Assembly (NCBI GenBank): GCA_009783805.1 | Contig: WRCU01000095.1 | Coordinates: 1-6,238 of the forward strand | Direction of reading: 5' to 3' | Origin: Oscillospiraceae bacterium | GTDB taxonomy: Bacteria; Bacillota; Clostridia; WRCU01 | Length of the DNA stretch: 6,238 nucleotides | Shown here: positions 1 to 5,461 of the stretch, piece by piece | Numbering within the stretch: the first letter of the stretch is position 1 | How the letters are laid out: each line of letters opens with the position of its first letter | Position numbers and translations under genes: made by a program | Notes under the pieces: model-generated | Told to the model about the DNA's origin: nothing | Databases searched by the model: none | The model's input: only the letters and a program-made list of their open reading frames with translations

Positions 1-1
1 G

Positions 2-379
2 ATCTGGGTCATAGAGCCCTCGCACCCGATCGCCAAGGGCCTCAATGAGTACATCGAGATCCCGAACGAGGAGATGTACGGCGAGCGGTTCGACATCCCG
101 GCCCCGGACTCGCTGGTCTTCGTCAGCTGGTTCGAGGGCGGCGAGGTCTTCAGGAGCGGATGCTGCTTCATACGGGGCAACGGGCGCATATTCTACTTCC
201 GCCCGGGCCACGAGTCGTTCCCGGTCTACTACCACGAGGGCGTCCTCAAGGTCATCGAGAACGCGTGCAGGTGGGCCTACGCCGAGCATAACGCCTGCAC
301 CGTGACGGGCAACGTCAAGCCGCTCGAGGACATCGGCGACGGCAAGACGACGATCAACCCGGACCTGCATAAAAAGTAG
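2..379 (+). CDS. ThuA-domain protein (trehalose utilisation-like), C-terminal part, 5'-truncated by window
   Basis: The open frame enters from the left edge in phase with base 2 and ends at TAG 377-379, leaving 125 visible residues. This is roughly the C-terminal half of a ThuA-fold protein, which is usually 210-250 residues. The visible blocks fit the ThuA family well: SHPIAKGLNEYIEIPNEEMYG, then ERFDIPAPD, then SWFEGGEVFRSGC, then GRIFYFRPGHESFPVYY. ThuA proteins have a class I glutamine-amidotransferase-like (flavodoxin-like) fold and are linked to trehalose and other sugar catabolism. Their chemistry is poorly defined, so the exact substrate cannot be stated. After the core, about 35 residues (from WAYAEH to PDLHKK) form a C-terminal tail. 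The protein is probably cytoplasmic; the true start and any signal peptide lie outside the window. Family assignment is confident, the function is not. Confidence 0.88.
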   Translation: MWVIEPSHPIAKGLNEYIEIPNEEMYGERFDIPAPDSLVFVSWFEGGEVFRSGCCFIRGNGRIFYFRPGHESFPVYYHEGVLKVIENACRWAYAEHNACTVTGNVKPLEDIGDGKTTINPDLHKK

Positions 380-399
380 GCGCGTAACGAGGCGATAAT

Positions 400-451
400 G
401 GGCCGCGCCCGCGCGGGGTCCGACACAACCCCGCGGGAGGCGGCGCGGCCC
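400..451 (+). terminator. Long GC-rich stem-loop after the ThuA gene, possible weak terminator
   Basis: GGGCCGCGCC (400-409) pairs perfectly with GGCGCGGCCC (442-451). Inside it CGCGGGGT (412-419) pairs with ACCCCGCG (428-435) around an 8-nt loop. The structure begins 20 nt after the ThuA-domain stop codon. It is followed by CTTATC rather than a T-run, so it lacks the U-tract of a standard intrinsic terminator. It could still slow or end transcription, protect the 3' end of the mRNA, or act in the leader of glgA. The pairing is read directly from the sequence; the role is inference. Confidence 0.45.
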
Positions 452-488
452 TTATCAAGCGGACGTGGCCCTATTCAAGTGGGCGCGT
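447..488 (+). repeat. Imperfect tandem direct repeat upstream of glgA
   Basis: GGCCCTTATCAAGCGG (447-462) is followed one 20-bp step later by GGCCCTATTCAAGTGG (467-482), with 13 of 16 positions identical. Each copy is followed by a similar tail (ACGT and GCGCGT). The 20-bp period is close to two helical turns, so two proteins bound here would sit on the same face of the DNA. It lies 50-90 bp before the glgA start codon, where an operator would be expected. The first copy overlaps the right arm of the preceding stem-loop. The repeat is visible in the sequence; a regulatory role is inferred. Confidence 0.4.
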
Positions 489-528
489 CCCAAACCAGAC
501 GGGCGCCAGTTTTAAAAACCGCGCCCGC

Positions 529-533
529 GGAGG
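529..533 (+). promoter_or_regulatory. Shine-Dalgarno site of glgA
   Basis: GGAGG lies 6 nt before the ATG at 540 and fixes the start of glgA. An AT island TTTTAAAAA (510-518) sits just upstream. It could be a -10 region giving a very short leader, but no convincing -35 element is placed with it, so no promoter is called. Confidence 0.8.
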
Positions 534-539
534 TCTCCT

Positions 540-1988
540 ATGGAGAAGCTGAAGGTCCTCTACGCGGCGTCCGAGGCCACTCCTTTCATAAAGACGGGCG
601 GCCTCGCCGACGTGGCCGGCTCTCTGCCCAGGGCGCTGCTCGACTGCGGGGCGGACGTGAGGGTGGTCCTGCCAAAGTACGGCTCCATACCGTGGGAGTA
701 CGTCTCGAGGATGCGCCACGTGGGGAGCCTCACGGTCGACGTGGCCTGGCGCCGCCAGTTCTGCGCGGTCCTGGAGCTCGAGCTGGATGGGGTCACTCAC
801 TACTTCATAGACAACGAGGGCTATTTCAAGAGGCCGAACATATACGGCTACGGCGACGAGGCGGAGCGGTACGTCTTCTTCTCCAAGGCGATGCTGGAGA
901 TGCTTCCGGCCATAGGGTTCCGCCCGGACGTGATCCACGCGAACGACTGGCAGACGGCCTTCGCGCCGATAGCCATGGACGCCTGGTACCGCAGGGCCGG
1001 CTACCTCGGGAGCGCGGCGACGCTCCTGACCATACACAACATGCGCTACCAGGGCGTGATGCCCGCGGAGAACATGGAGGACATGCTGGCGCTGGACTGG
1101 TCGTACTTCAGGTACGACCGGATGGAGTGGCACGGCGCCGTCAACCTCCTGAAGTCGGGCATAAACTTCGCGGACGCCGTCACCACCGTGAGCGAGACGT
1201 ACGCGTCGGAGATCATGCATGAGCCGTTCGGCGAGGGCCTGAGCGACGTCCTCAGGAAGCGGGCCGGCGACCTGCACGGCATCCTGAACGGCGTGGACTA
1301 CGCGTCGATGTCGCCCGAGAAGGACAGGTACATATACGCCAACTACGGCCCGGGCAGCGTCGGGCTGAAGCGCGAGAACAAGGTCAGGCTGCAGGCTGAG
1401 CTGGACCTGAACGTCGACCCGCACGTGCCCATGGTGGGCATCGTCTCCAGGCTGGTCGACCAGAAAGGCTTCGACCTTATCGAGCGCGTGATCGGAGAGC
1501 TGCTGGGCGCCGACATGCAGATCGTCGTATTGGGGACCGGCGACCCGCGCTATGAGGACATGTTCCGCTACGCCGCCTATTGCCACCCCGACAAGGTCTC
1601 GGCCAGCATCAGGTTCGACAACGAGCTGTCCCACAAGATATACGCCGGGTGCGACATGCTGCTCATGCCTTCGTTCTTCGAGCCATGCGGGCTGAGCCAG
1701 CTCTACGCGCTGAGGTACGGGACGGTCCCCATCGTGAGGGAGACCGGGGGCCTCAACGACACCGTGCGGGCCTACGAGGAGGCCGACGGCTCCGGGAACG
1801 GGTTCACCTTCGCGAACTACAACGCGCACGACATGCTCCATACGGTCAGGCGCGCATTGGGGGTGTACGCGGATAAGCGGGCATGGGGGGCCATCATGGC
1901 CCGCGGCATGGCCCAGGACTTCAGCTGGGCGAGGTCGGCGCGCAGGTATATGGACGTCTATGGCCTGATCGCCGGCCGGCGGCGCTGA
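540..1988 (+). CDS. glgA: Glycogen synthase (ADP-glucose, GT5 family)
   Basis: The gene encodes a 482-residue protein, the usual length for bacterial GlgA. The enzyme transfers glucose from ADP-glucose to the non-reducing end of an alpha-1,4-glucan, retaining the anomeric configuration, during glycogen synthesis in the cytoplasm. It has two Rossmann domains of the GT-B fold. The N-terminal K18-TGGLADV motif binds nucleotide sugar. HANDWQTA (133-140), TIHNMRYQG (164-172) and TVSETYASEI (216-225) are conserved GT5 blocks. In the C-terminal domain, VSR304LVDQK309G and the FFE381PC383GLSQLYA block match E. coli R300, K305, E377 and C379 with a constant offset of four. All expected catalytic residues are present. 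The ATG at 540 is supported by GGAGG at 529-533. No glgB, glgC, glgD or glgP lies in the window; the gene looks monocistronic, ending at a strong terminator. The sequence resembles clostridial GlgA. Confidence 0.97.
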   Translation: MEKLKVLYAASEATPFIKTGGLADVAGSLPRALLDCGADVRVVLPKYGSIPWEYVSRMRHVGSLTVDVAWRRQFCAVLELELDGVTHYFIDNEGYFKRPNIYGYGDEAERYVFFSKAMLEMLPAIGFRPDVIHANDWQTAFAPIAMDAWYRRAGYLGSAATLLTIHNMRYQGVMPAENMEDMLALDWSYFRYDRMEWHGAVNLLKSGINFADAVTTVSETYASEIMHEPFGEGLSDVLRKRAGDLHGILNGVDYASMSPEKDRYIYANYGPGSVGLKRENKVRLQAELDLNVDPHVPMVGIVSRLVDQKGFDLIERVIGELLGADMQIVVLGTGDPRYEDMFRYAAYCHPDKVSASIRFDNELSHKIYAGCDMLLMPSFFEPCGLSQLYALRYGTVPIVRETGGLNDTVRAYEEADGSGNGFTFANYNAHDMLHTVRRALGVYADKRAWGAIMARGMAQDFSWARSARRYMDVYGLIAGRRR

Positions 1989-2021
1989 ACGCGGCGGGTC
2001 TAAGGCCGCGAAATTGAACGC

Positions 2022-2064
2022 AAAGAAAAACCGGCGCCGCCCTTTCGGCGGCGCCGGCCTTTTT
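2022..2064. terminator. Bidirectional Rho-independent terminator between glgA and the isomerase gene
   Basis: CCGGCGCCGCC (2031-2041) and GGCGGCGCCGG (2047-2057) form a perfect 11-bp, almost all-GC stem around a 5-nt CTTTC loop. On the + strand the hairpin is followed by CCTTTTT (2058-2064). On the - strand it is followed by TTTTTCTTT, the complement of AAAGAAAAA at 2022-2030. It therefore suits both convergent genes: it begins 34 bp after the glgA stop and ends 15 bp from the stop of the isomerase-family gene. Confidence 0.93.
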
Positions 2065-2078
2065 ATCCAAGCCCGTCA

Positions 2079-3557
2079 CTAGAACGGGTTCTCCGTCGCG
2101 TATGGGAGCGACTTCGGCTGGTTGTACGAGACCTTGTCCGCGCCGATCAGCCTGGCCGCCTCGAAGAGCGCCTTCCCCGCATGGCCGAACCCCACCGCGG
2201 TGTGGTGCGGGTACCTGTCCTCGATGAGCACGTGCCTGTAGAAGCGCGCCATCTCCGATATCGCTATCACGCCTATGCCGCCGAAGGACCTGTCGTCGAC
2301 GTCCAGCACCTCGCCTTCGGCCACGTAGGAAGTCAGCCTGCCGTCGGCGGCGCCCTGGATCCTGAACAAGGTCACGCCCGAGGGCGCGATCGTCCCCTCC
2401 AGGGTACCCCTGGTGATGTCCGGCTCACTGTCCGGCTCCAGCAGGCTGTGCATGATGAGCTGATACTTCATCGCGCCGGCTTTCAGGTGGCACTTGGGGG
2501 TGTTCCCGCAGTGGAACCCCATGAAGAGGTCGTCGTTCGCGTATTTTTTCACCTTGGACTTCGCCGCCTTGTACATGTCGCCGGGCACTGTATTGTTTAT
2601 GTCGAGGAGCGTGGCGGGCACGCCCGTCGCTATCTGGACCAGGTACTCGCTCACGGCCCCGTATATGTCGGTCTCACAGGCTATGGGTATGCCGCGCGAG
2701 GCCATGCGCGAGTTCACGTAGCATGGGACGAACTTGAACTGGGTCTGGAACGCGGGCCAGCACTTGTTCGCGAACACGGCGTATGAGCTGGCGCCCAAGT
2801 TTTTTTCATACCAGTCGACCAGCGTGAGCTCGTACTGCGCGAGCCTCGTCAGCACGTCGGGGTAGGCGTTGCCCTTGCCCAGCTCCGCGGCCATCTCCTT
2901 GACCAGCGCGCCTATCCTCTTGTCCTTCTCGTGCGCCTTGTACGACTCGAACAGGTCCAGCTCGGAGTTCTCCATGACCTCGACGCCCATGTCGAACAGT
3001 TGCTTGATCGGTGCGTTGCAAGCCAGGAAGTCATAGGGCCTCGGGCCGAAGCCGAAGACCTTGAGCGACCTTATCCCGAGGAGCATGGCCGCTATGGGCA
3101 GGAAGCCCCCCACCATGGCCGCTATCTCGGACGGTATCCCGACCGGGTAGTCCGGGATGTAGGCCCTGACCTTCCTCAGTCCGAGGTTGTATGAGGCGTT
3201 GAGCATCCCGCAGTATGCGTCGCCCCTCCCCCCGACCATGTTCGAGCCCGTCTCCTCGCCTGCGGCGGCGAACATCACGGGGCCGCCGAATCCCTTGGCG
3301 AGCAGCGTCTCCGGGCCTTCGGGCCCGAAGTTGCCCAGGTAGATGACCAACGCGTTCACCTTCAGCTTGGCCGCCTCGGCCAGCGCGGCCGCCACGTCCC
3401 TCTCGCCCTCTATGACCGTCCTCAGCTCCGCCACGTCGAGCTTGGCCTCCTTGCAGGCCGCGGCCACGTTGCCCCTCCTGGTCTCGCTGAGCGCCTTCGG
3501 GAAGCAGTCCCTGCTTACCGCCACTATCCCGGCCTTCACCTTCGGCACGTTCACCAT
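2079..3557 (-). CDS. L-fucose/L-arabinose isomerase-family protein
   Basis: This is a complete 492-residue protein of the L-fucose isomerase-like superfamily (COG2407 type). Members are cytoplasmic, metal-dependent aldose-ketose isomerases, usually with Mn2+. The N-terminal half has Rossmann-like segments (VNALVIYLGNFGPEG about 67-81, PVMFAAAGEETG 93-104, LKVFGFGPRPYDF 165-177). The C-terminal half carries the likely metal and catalytic region: ACE295TD at 293-297, LLD319INNT at 317-323, GFH348CGN, and a late HHTAVGFGHAGKALFE block (451-466). E295, D319 and a C-terminal histidine correspond in order to the Glu, Asp and His of FucI-type isomerases; that alignment is by eye. The only in-frame start close by is ATG 3557, since a stop lies a short way upstream. 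It is preceded by a G-run rather than a typical AGGAGG. No fuculose kinase or aldolase gene is nearby, so the substrate is unknown and 'fucose' should not be taken as proven. Confidence 0.88.
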   Translation of the reverse strand: MVNVPKVKAGIVAVSRDCFPKALSETRRGNVAAACKEAKLDVAELRTVIEGERDVAAALAEAAKLKVNALVIYLGNFGPEGPETLLAKGFGGPVMFAAAGEETGSNMVGGRGDAYCGMLNASYNLGLRKVRAYIPDYPVGIPSEIAAMVGGFLPIAAMLLGIRSLKVFGFGPRPYDFLACNAPIKQLFDMGVEVMENSELDLFESYKAHEKDKRIGALVKEMAAELGKGNAYPDVLTRLAQYELTLVDWYEKNLGASSYAVFANKCWPAFQTQFKFVPCYVNSRMASRGIPIACETDIYGAVSEYLVQIATGVPATLLDINNTVPGDMYKAAKSKVKKYANDDLFMGFHCGNTPKCHLKAGAMKYQLIMHSLLEPDSEPDITRGTLEGTIAPSGVTLFRIQGAADGRLTSYVAEGEVLDVDDRSFGGIGVIAISEMARFYRHVLIEDRYPHHTAVGFGHAGKALFEAARLIGADKVSYNQPKSLPYATENPF

Positions 3558-3583
3558 CCCTTGACCCCCCGATCCTTGTTTTT

Positions 3584-3604
3584 CAGGCGCCCCGCAGGCG
3601 CCTG
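3584..3604 (-). other. Hairpin in the leader of the isomerase-family gene
   Basis: CAGGCGC (3584-3590) and GCGCCTG (3598-3604) form a 7-bp stem with a 7-nt loop. On the coding strand of the isomerase gene it is followed by an A-run (GAAAAACAAGG), not a U-run, so it is not a terminator for that strand. It would sit near the 5' end of the mRNA if transcription starts from the -10 candidate at 3620-3628. It may stabilise the 5' end or regulate translation; this is inference. Confidence 0.4.
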
Positions 3605-3619
3605 CCCCGCATGCCCTCT

Positions 3620-3628
3620 ATTTTAACA
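3620..3628 (-). promoter_or_regulatory. Candidate extended -10 promoter for the isomerase-family gene
   Basis: Read on the minus strand, the sequence is TGTTAAAAT: a TGn extension followed by TAAAAT, five of six matches to TATAAT. It lies in one of the few AT-rich patches of the intergenic region, about 63 nt before the start codon at 3557. No good -35 hexamer is seen at 17 bp, which is tolerable for an extended -10 promoter. The gene may also receive read-through from the upstream membrane-protein gene, as no terminator is evident between them. Confidence 0.4.
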
Positions 3629-3647
3629 AGCCTAGCGCGCGCGGGCC

Positions 3648-3986
3648 TCACGTACCGAAGACCCACTTGCCGTTCCTGACTATCACTATGACCTTGCCCT
3701 CGTCGAAGACCATCTCATCCTGATAGCGCTCCCCACCCCTGAAATATATGGAGTTCCCGGCGTAGCCGTCAAACTGCCATCCCCTGGCGGACATGTACCT
3801 GGTCACTATGTCGACCACCTCGTTGTGCTCGTCGACCTTCGCGAAGTAGAAGGGCGTGAACGGCACCTTGACCAGCGCGTCGCTGGTCAGCGCCATGACG
3901 CCCAGCGAGTATACCAGCGGGAAGCTGACCGCCATAATCGCGACGCATACGGCGATGAATATGACCCTCTTCGTCTTCCTGCCCAT
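3648..3986 (-). CDS. Small single-pass membrane or secreted protein of unknown function
   Basis: I do not recognise this 112-residue protein. It starts with a short basic stretch (MGRKTKR), then a hydrophobic segment at about 8-34 (VIFIAVCVAIMAVSFPLVYS and onward), which reads as a signal anchor or an uncleaved signal peptide. The remaining ~75 residues look like a small soluble domain outside the membrane, with a pattern of alternating beta-type segments (GNSIYFRGG, DEMVFDEGKVIVIVRNGKWVF) ending at the terminus. No lipobox cysteine is seen after the hydrophobic segment. The start at 3986 was chosen over an in-frame ATG at 4133 because the extra 49 residues are Arg/Pro/Gly-rich, non-protein-like, and would run across the divergent promoter region. 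The ribosome site is a G-run just before the ATG. It lies 90 bp upstream of the isomerase-family gene on the same strand and may be cotranscribed with it. Confidence 0.72.
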   Translation of the reverse strand: MGRKTKRVIFIAVCVAIMAVSFPLVYSLGVMALTSDALVKVPFTPFYFAKVDEHNEVVDIVTRYMSARGWQFDGYAGNSIYFRGGERYQDEMVFDEGKVIVIVRNGKWVFGT

Positions 3987-4067
3987 GGCCCCCCGCAACC
4001 GAGGCCGCCTTCCCGCGGCCGACCCGGCCTCCCTACGCACGGCACGCTTACGCGGCGCGCCGAATCC

Positions 4068-4097
4068 ATTATAATCATTGGGAGCGGCCTCGTTCAA
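4068..4097 (-). promoter_or_regulatory. Candidate promoter for the small membrane-protein gene
   Basis: On the minus strand a perfect TATAAT (plus-strand 4068-4073) lies 18 bp downstream of TTGAAC (plus-strand 4092-4097, four of six matches to TTGACA). This would start transcription near 4061 and give a leader of about 75 nt before the start at 3986. The sequence is the only clear AT-rich island in the 200-bp divergent gap. Overlapping use of the same -10 on the other strand is described separately. Confidence 0.55.
4070..4075 (+). promoter_or_regulatory. Candidate -10 box for larE-GNAT
   Basis: TATAAT on the plus strand is a perfect -10 hexamer, part of the palindrome ATTATAAT (4068-4075). 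The best -35 at 17 bp is CTTACG (4047-4052), only three of six matches, so this direction is the weaker call. It would give a leader of roughly 105 nt ending at the larE start codon. Confidence 0.4.
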
Positions 4098-4100
4098 CAC

Positions 4101-4169
4101 GGGCCGCACGCGCGGCCCCCATCGACGGGCCATGCGAGGGGACGCAAGGCCCGCCGCAGGCGGCCGGGC
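4101..4169 (+). other. Two GC-rich hairpins in the larE-GNAT leader
   Basis: GGGCCGC (4101-4107) pairs perfectly with GCGGCCC (4112-4118) around the tetraloop ACGC. A second hairpin pairs GCCCGCCG (4149-4156) with CGGC and GGGC (4161-4164 and 4166-4169, one bulged C) around CAGG. The second ends 5 nt before the Shine-Dalgarno GGGGAGG (4174-4180). These could affect ribosome access, but in such GC-rich DNA short hairpins also arise by chance. Confidence 0.3.
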
Positions 4170-4173
4170 GGGC

Positions 4174-4180
4174 GGGGAGG
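4174..4180 (+). promoter_or_regulatory. Shine-Dalgarno site of larE-GNAT
   Basis: GGGGAGG lies 6 nt upstream of ATG 4187 and supports that start. The resulting N-terminus (MDETLRAKRDALKALLGGLD) is the usual short helix before the LarE PP-loop. Confidence 0.8.
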
Positions 4181-4186
4181 GCTACG

Positions 4187-5461
4187 ATGGACGAAACGCT
4201 GCGGGCCAAGCGCGACGCCCTCAAGGCGCTGCTGGGCGGATTGGACGGCGTCGCCGTGGCCTTCTCGGGCGGGGTCGACTCCACGCTGCTCCTGAAGGTC
4301 GCCCACGACACGCTGCAGGGCCGTGCGGTCGCCGTGACCGCCAGGTCGTTCGTATGCCCCGACCGCGAGGCGGCCTTGGCCGAGGCCTTCTGCGCGGACA
4401 ACGGTATAGCCCAAGTGTTCTTCGACCCGGACCTGCTCGGCGTCGCGGGCTTCGCGCGGAACGGGCCCGACAGGTGCTACGAATGCAAGAAGGCGATCCT
4501 ATCAATGGCGATCGAGGCCGCCGCCCGGATGGGCGTCGGCACCGTCGCCGAAGGGTCCCACATGGGCGACCTCGGCGACTTCCGCGCCGGCGCGAGGGCC
4601 GTAAGGGAGATGGGCGTCATCAGCCCCCTCATGTCGGCCGGGCTCGACAAGGGCGACATACGGGCGCTGTCGAGGGAGCTGGGCCTGGCGGGCTGGGACA
4701 GGCAGTCTATGTCCTGCCTCGCCAACAGGGTCCCCACCGGCGAGCCCATCGTGCCCGAGACGCTGAGGATGGCGGACGAGGCGGAAAGGTCGCTCCAGGA
4801 CCTGGGGCTGAAGGTCGTGAGGGTGAGGGTCCACGGCCGGCTCGCGCGCATAGAGACCGATGAGGCTGGCATGGCGACGCTTTCCGGCGACGGCGTGGGG
4901 CGCGGGGTCGACGAGGCGCTCAGGGGGATGGGGTTCACCCACGTCGCGGTCGACCTGGGGGGGTACAGGACCGGCAGCATGAACGAGTACGCCTTCCGGC
5001 CGGCCTTGCGCGGCGAGATCCCGGAGATCGTCGAACTGTACAGAAGCCTTTTCGGCACGCCGGGCTGCACGTGGGGCCCGGACTACCCCAGCGCCGAGAC
5101 CGCGGGGCATGACGTCGACAATGGTTGGCTCTATACGCTTAAGAGGCAGGGTAGGATAGTCGCCGTGGCCTCTTTCGGGGACTTCGGGGAGCATGGGGAA
5201 CTGACGGACTGGAAGCCGAAGAGGGCCTGCGAGCTGGCGCGGATAGGCGTCGACCGGGCGTATCAGGGGCGTGGCGTGGGGACGGTCATCTTGCAGCATG
5301 CGATAGCCGAGGTGAGGAGGCAGGGCTTCGACGGGCTGAGGTTCATCGTCAGCAAGGGCAACCCCGCGGCGTTGGCCATGTATGACAAGAACGGGTTCGA
5401 GAGGTGCGGCGAGGCGACCGTATTCGGCGTCGAGTGGTATTGCTACCAAATGGCGTTCTGA
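4187..5461 (+). CDS. larE: LarE-type sulfur transferase fused to a GNAT acetyltransferase
   Basis: This 424-residue protein has two domains in one uninterrupted frame. Residues 1-267 are LarE, the ATP-dependent sulfur transferase that converts carboxylates to thiocarboxylates in synthesis of the nickel-pincer nucleotide cofactor of LarA-type racemases/epimerases. The PP-loop S27GGVDS32 adenylates the substrate; SMSC177LANRVPTGEPI holds the cysteine matching the sacrificial C176 of Lactiplantibacillus LarE; DLGGYRTGSMNE (256-267) is the typical LarE end. An extra pair C97YEC100 follows the adenylation region and may mark the multi-cysteine LarE subgroup reported to use an iron-sulfur cluster. 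Residues 268-424 are a GNAT domain: FRPALRGEIPEIVELY opens it, and RIGVDRAYQGRGVG (352-365) is the acetyl-CoA motif A, followed by GNPAALAMYDKNGFE. The GNAT substrate is unknown. LarE alone is about 270 residues, so the fusion is unusual. larA, larB and larC are not in the window. Confidence 0.9.
   Translation: MDETLRAKRDALKALLGGLDGVAVAFSGGVDSTLLLKVAHDTLQGRAVAVTARSFVCPDREAALAEAFCADNGIAQVFFDPDLLGVAGFARNGPDRCYECKKAILSMAIEAAARMGVGTVAEGSHMGDLGDFRAGARAVREMGVISPLMSAGLDKGDIRALSRELGLAGWDRQSMSCLANRVPTGEPIVPETLRMADEAERSLQDLGLKVVRVRVHGRLARIETDEAGMATLSGDGVGRGVDEALRGMGFTHVAVDLGGYRTGSMNEYAFRPALRGEIPEIVELYRSLFGTPGCTWGPDYPSAETAGHDVDNGWLYTLKRQGRIVAVASFGDFGEHGELTDWKPKRACELARIGVDRAYQGRGVGTVILQHAIAEVRRQGFDGLRFIVSKGNPAALAMYDKNGFERCGEATVFGVEWYCYQMAF

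Noticed and set aside
510..518. TTTTAAAAA as an archaeal TATA box, given the AUA/AGG codon use
   Set aside because: The presence of a genuine MurG, a GGAGG ribosome site and a bacterial-type terminator point to a bacterium; the AT run is too close to the start codon for confident promoter assignment.
398..1222. 274-codon plus-strand frame overlapping the start of glgA
   Set aside because: It is out of frame with glgA, extremely Arg/Gly-rich, and would have to read through the stem-loop and repeats of the intergenic region.
471..1841. 456-codon open frame on the minus strand, antisense to glgA
   Set aside because: It lies opposite a certain glgA gene, its product is rich in Val/Arg/His/Pro with no recognisable motif, and long antisense frames are expected in GC-rich coding DNA.
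3987..4133. 49-residue N-terminal extension of the small membrane protein, from ATG 4133
   Set aside because: The extension is Arg/Pro/Gly-rich, lies upstream of a natural signal-anchor start, and would cover the candidate divergent promoter.
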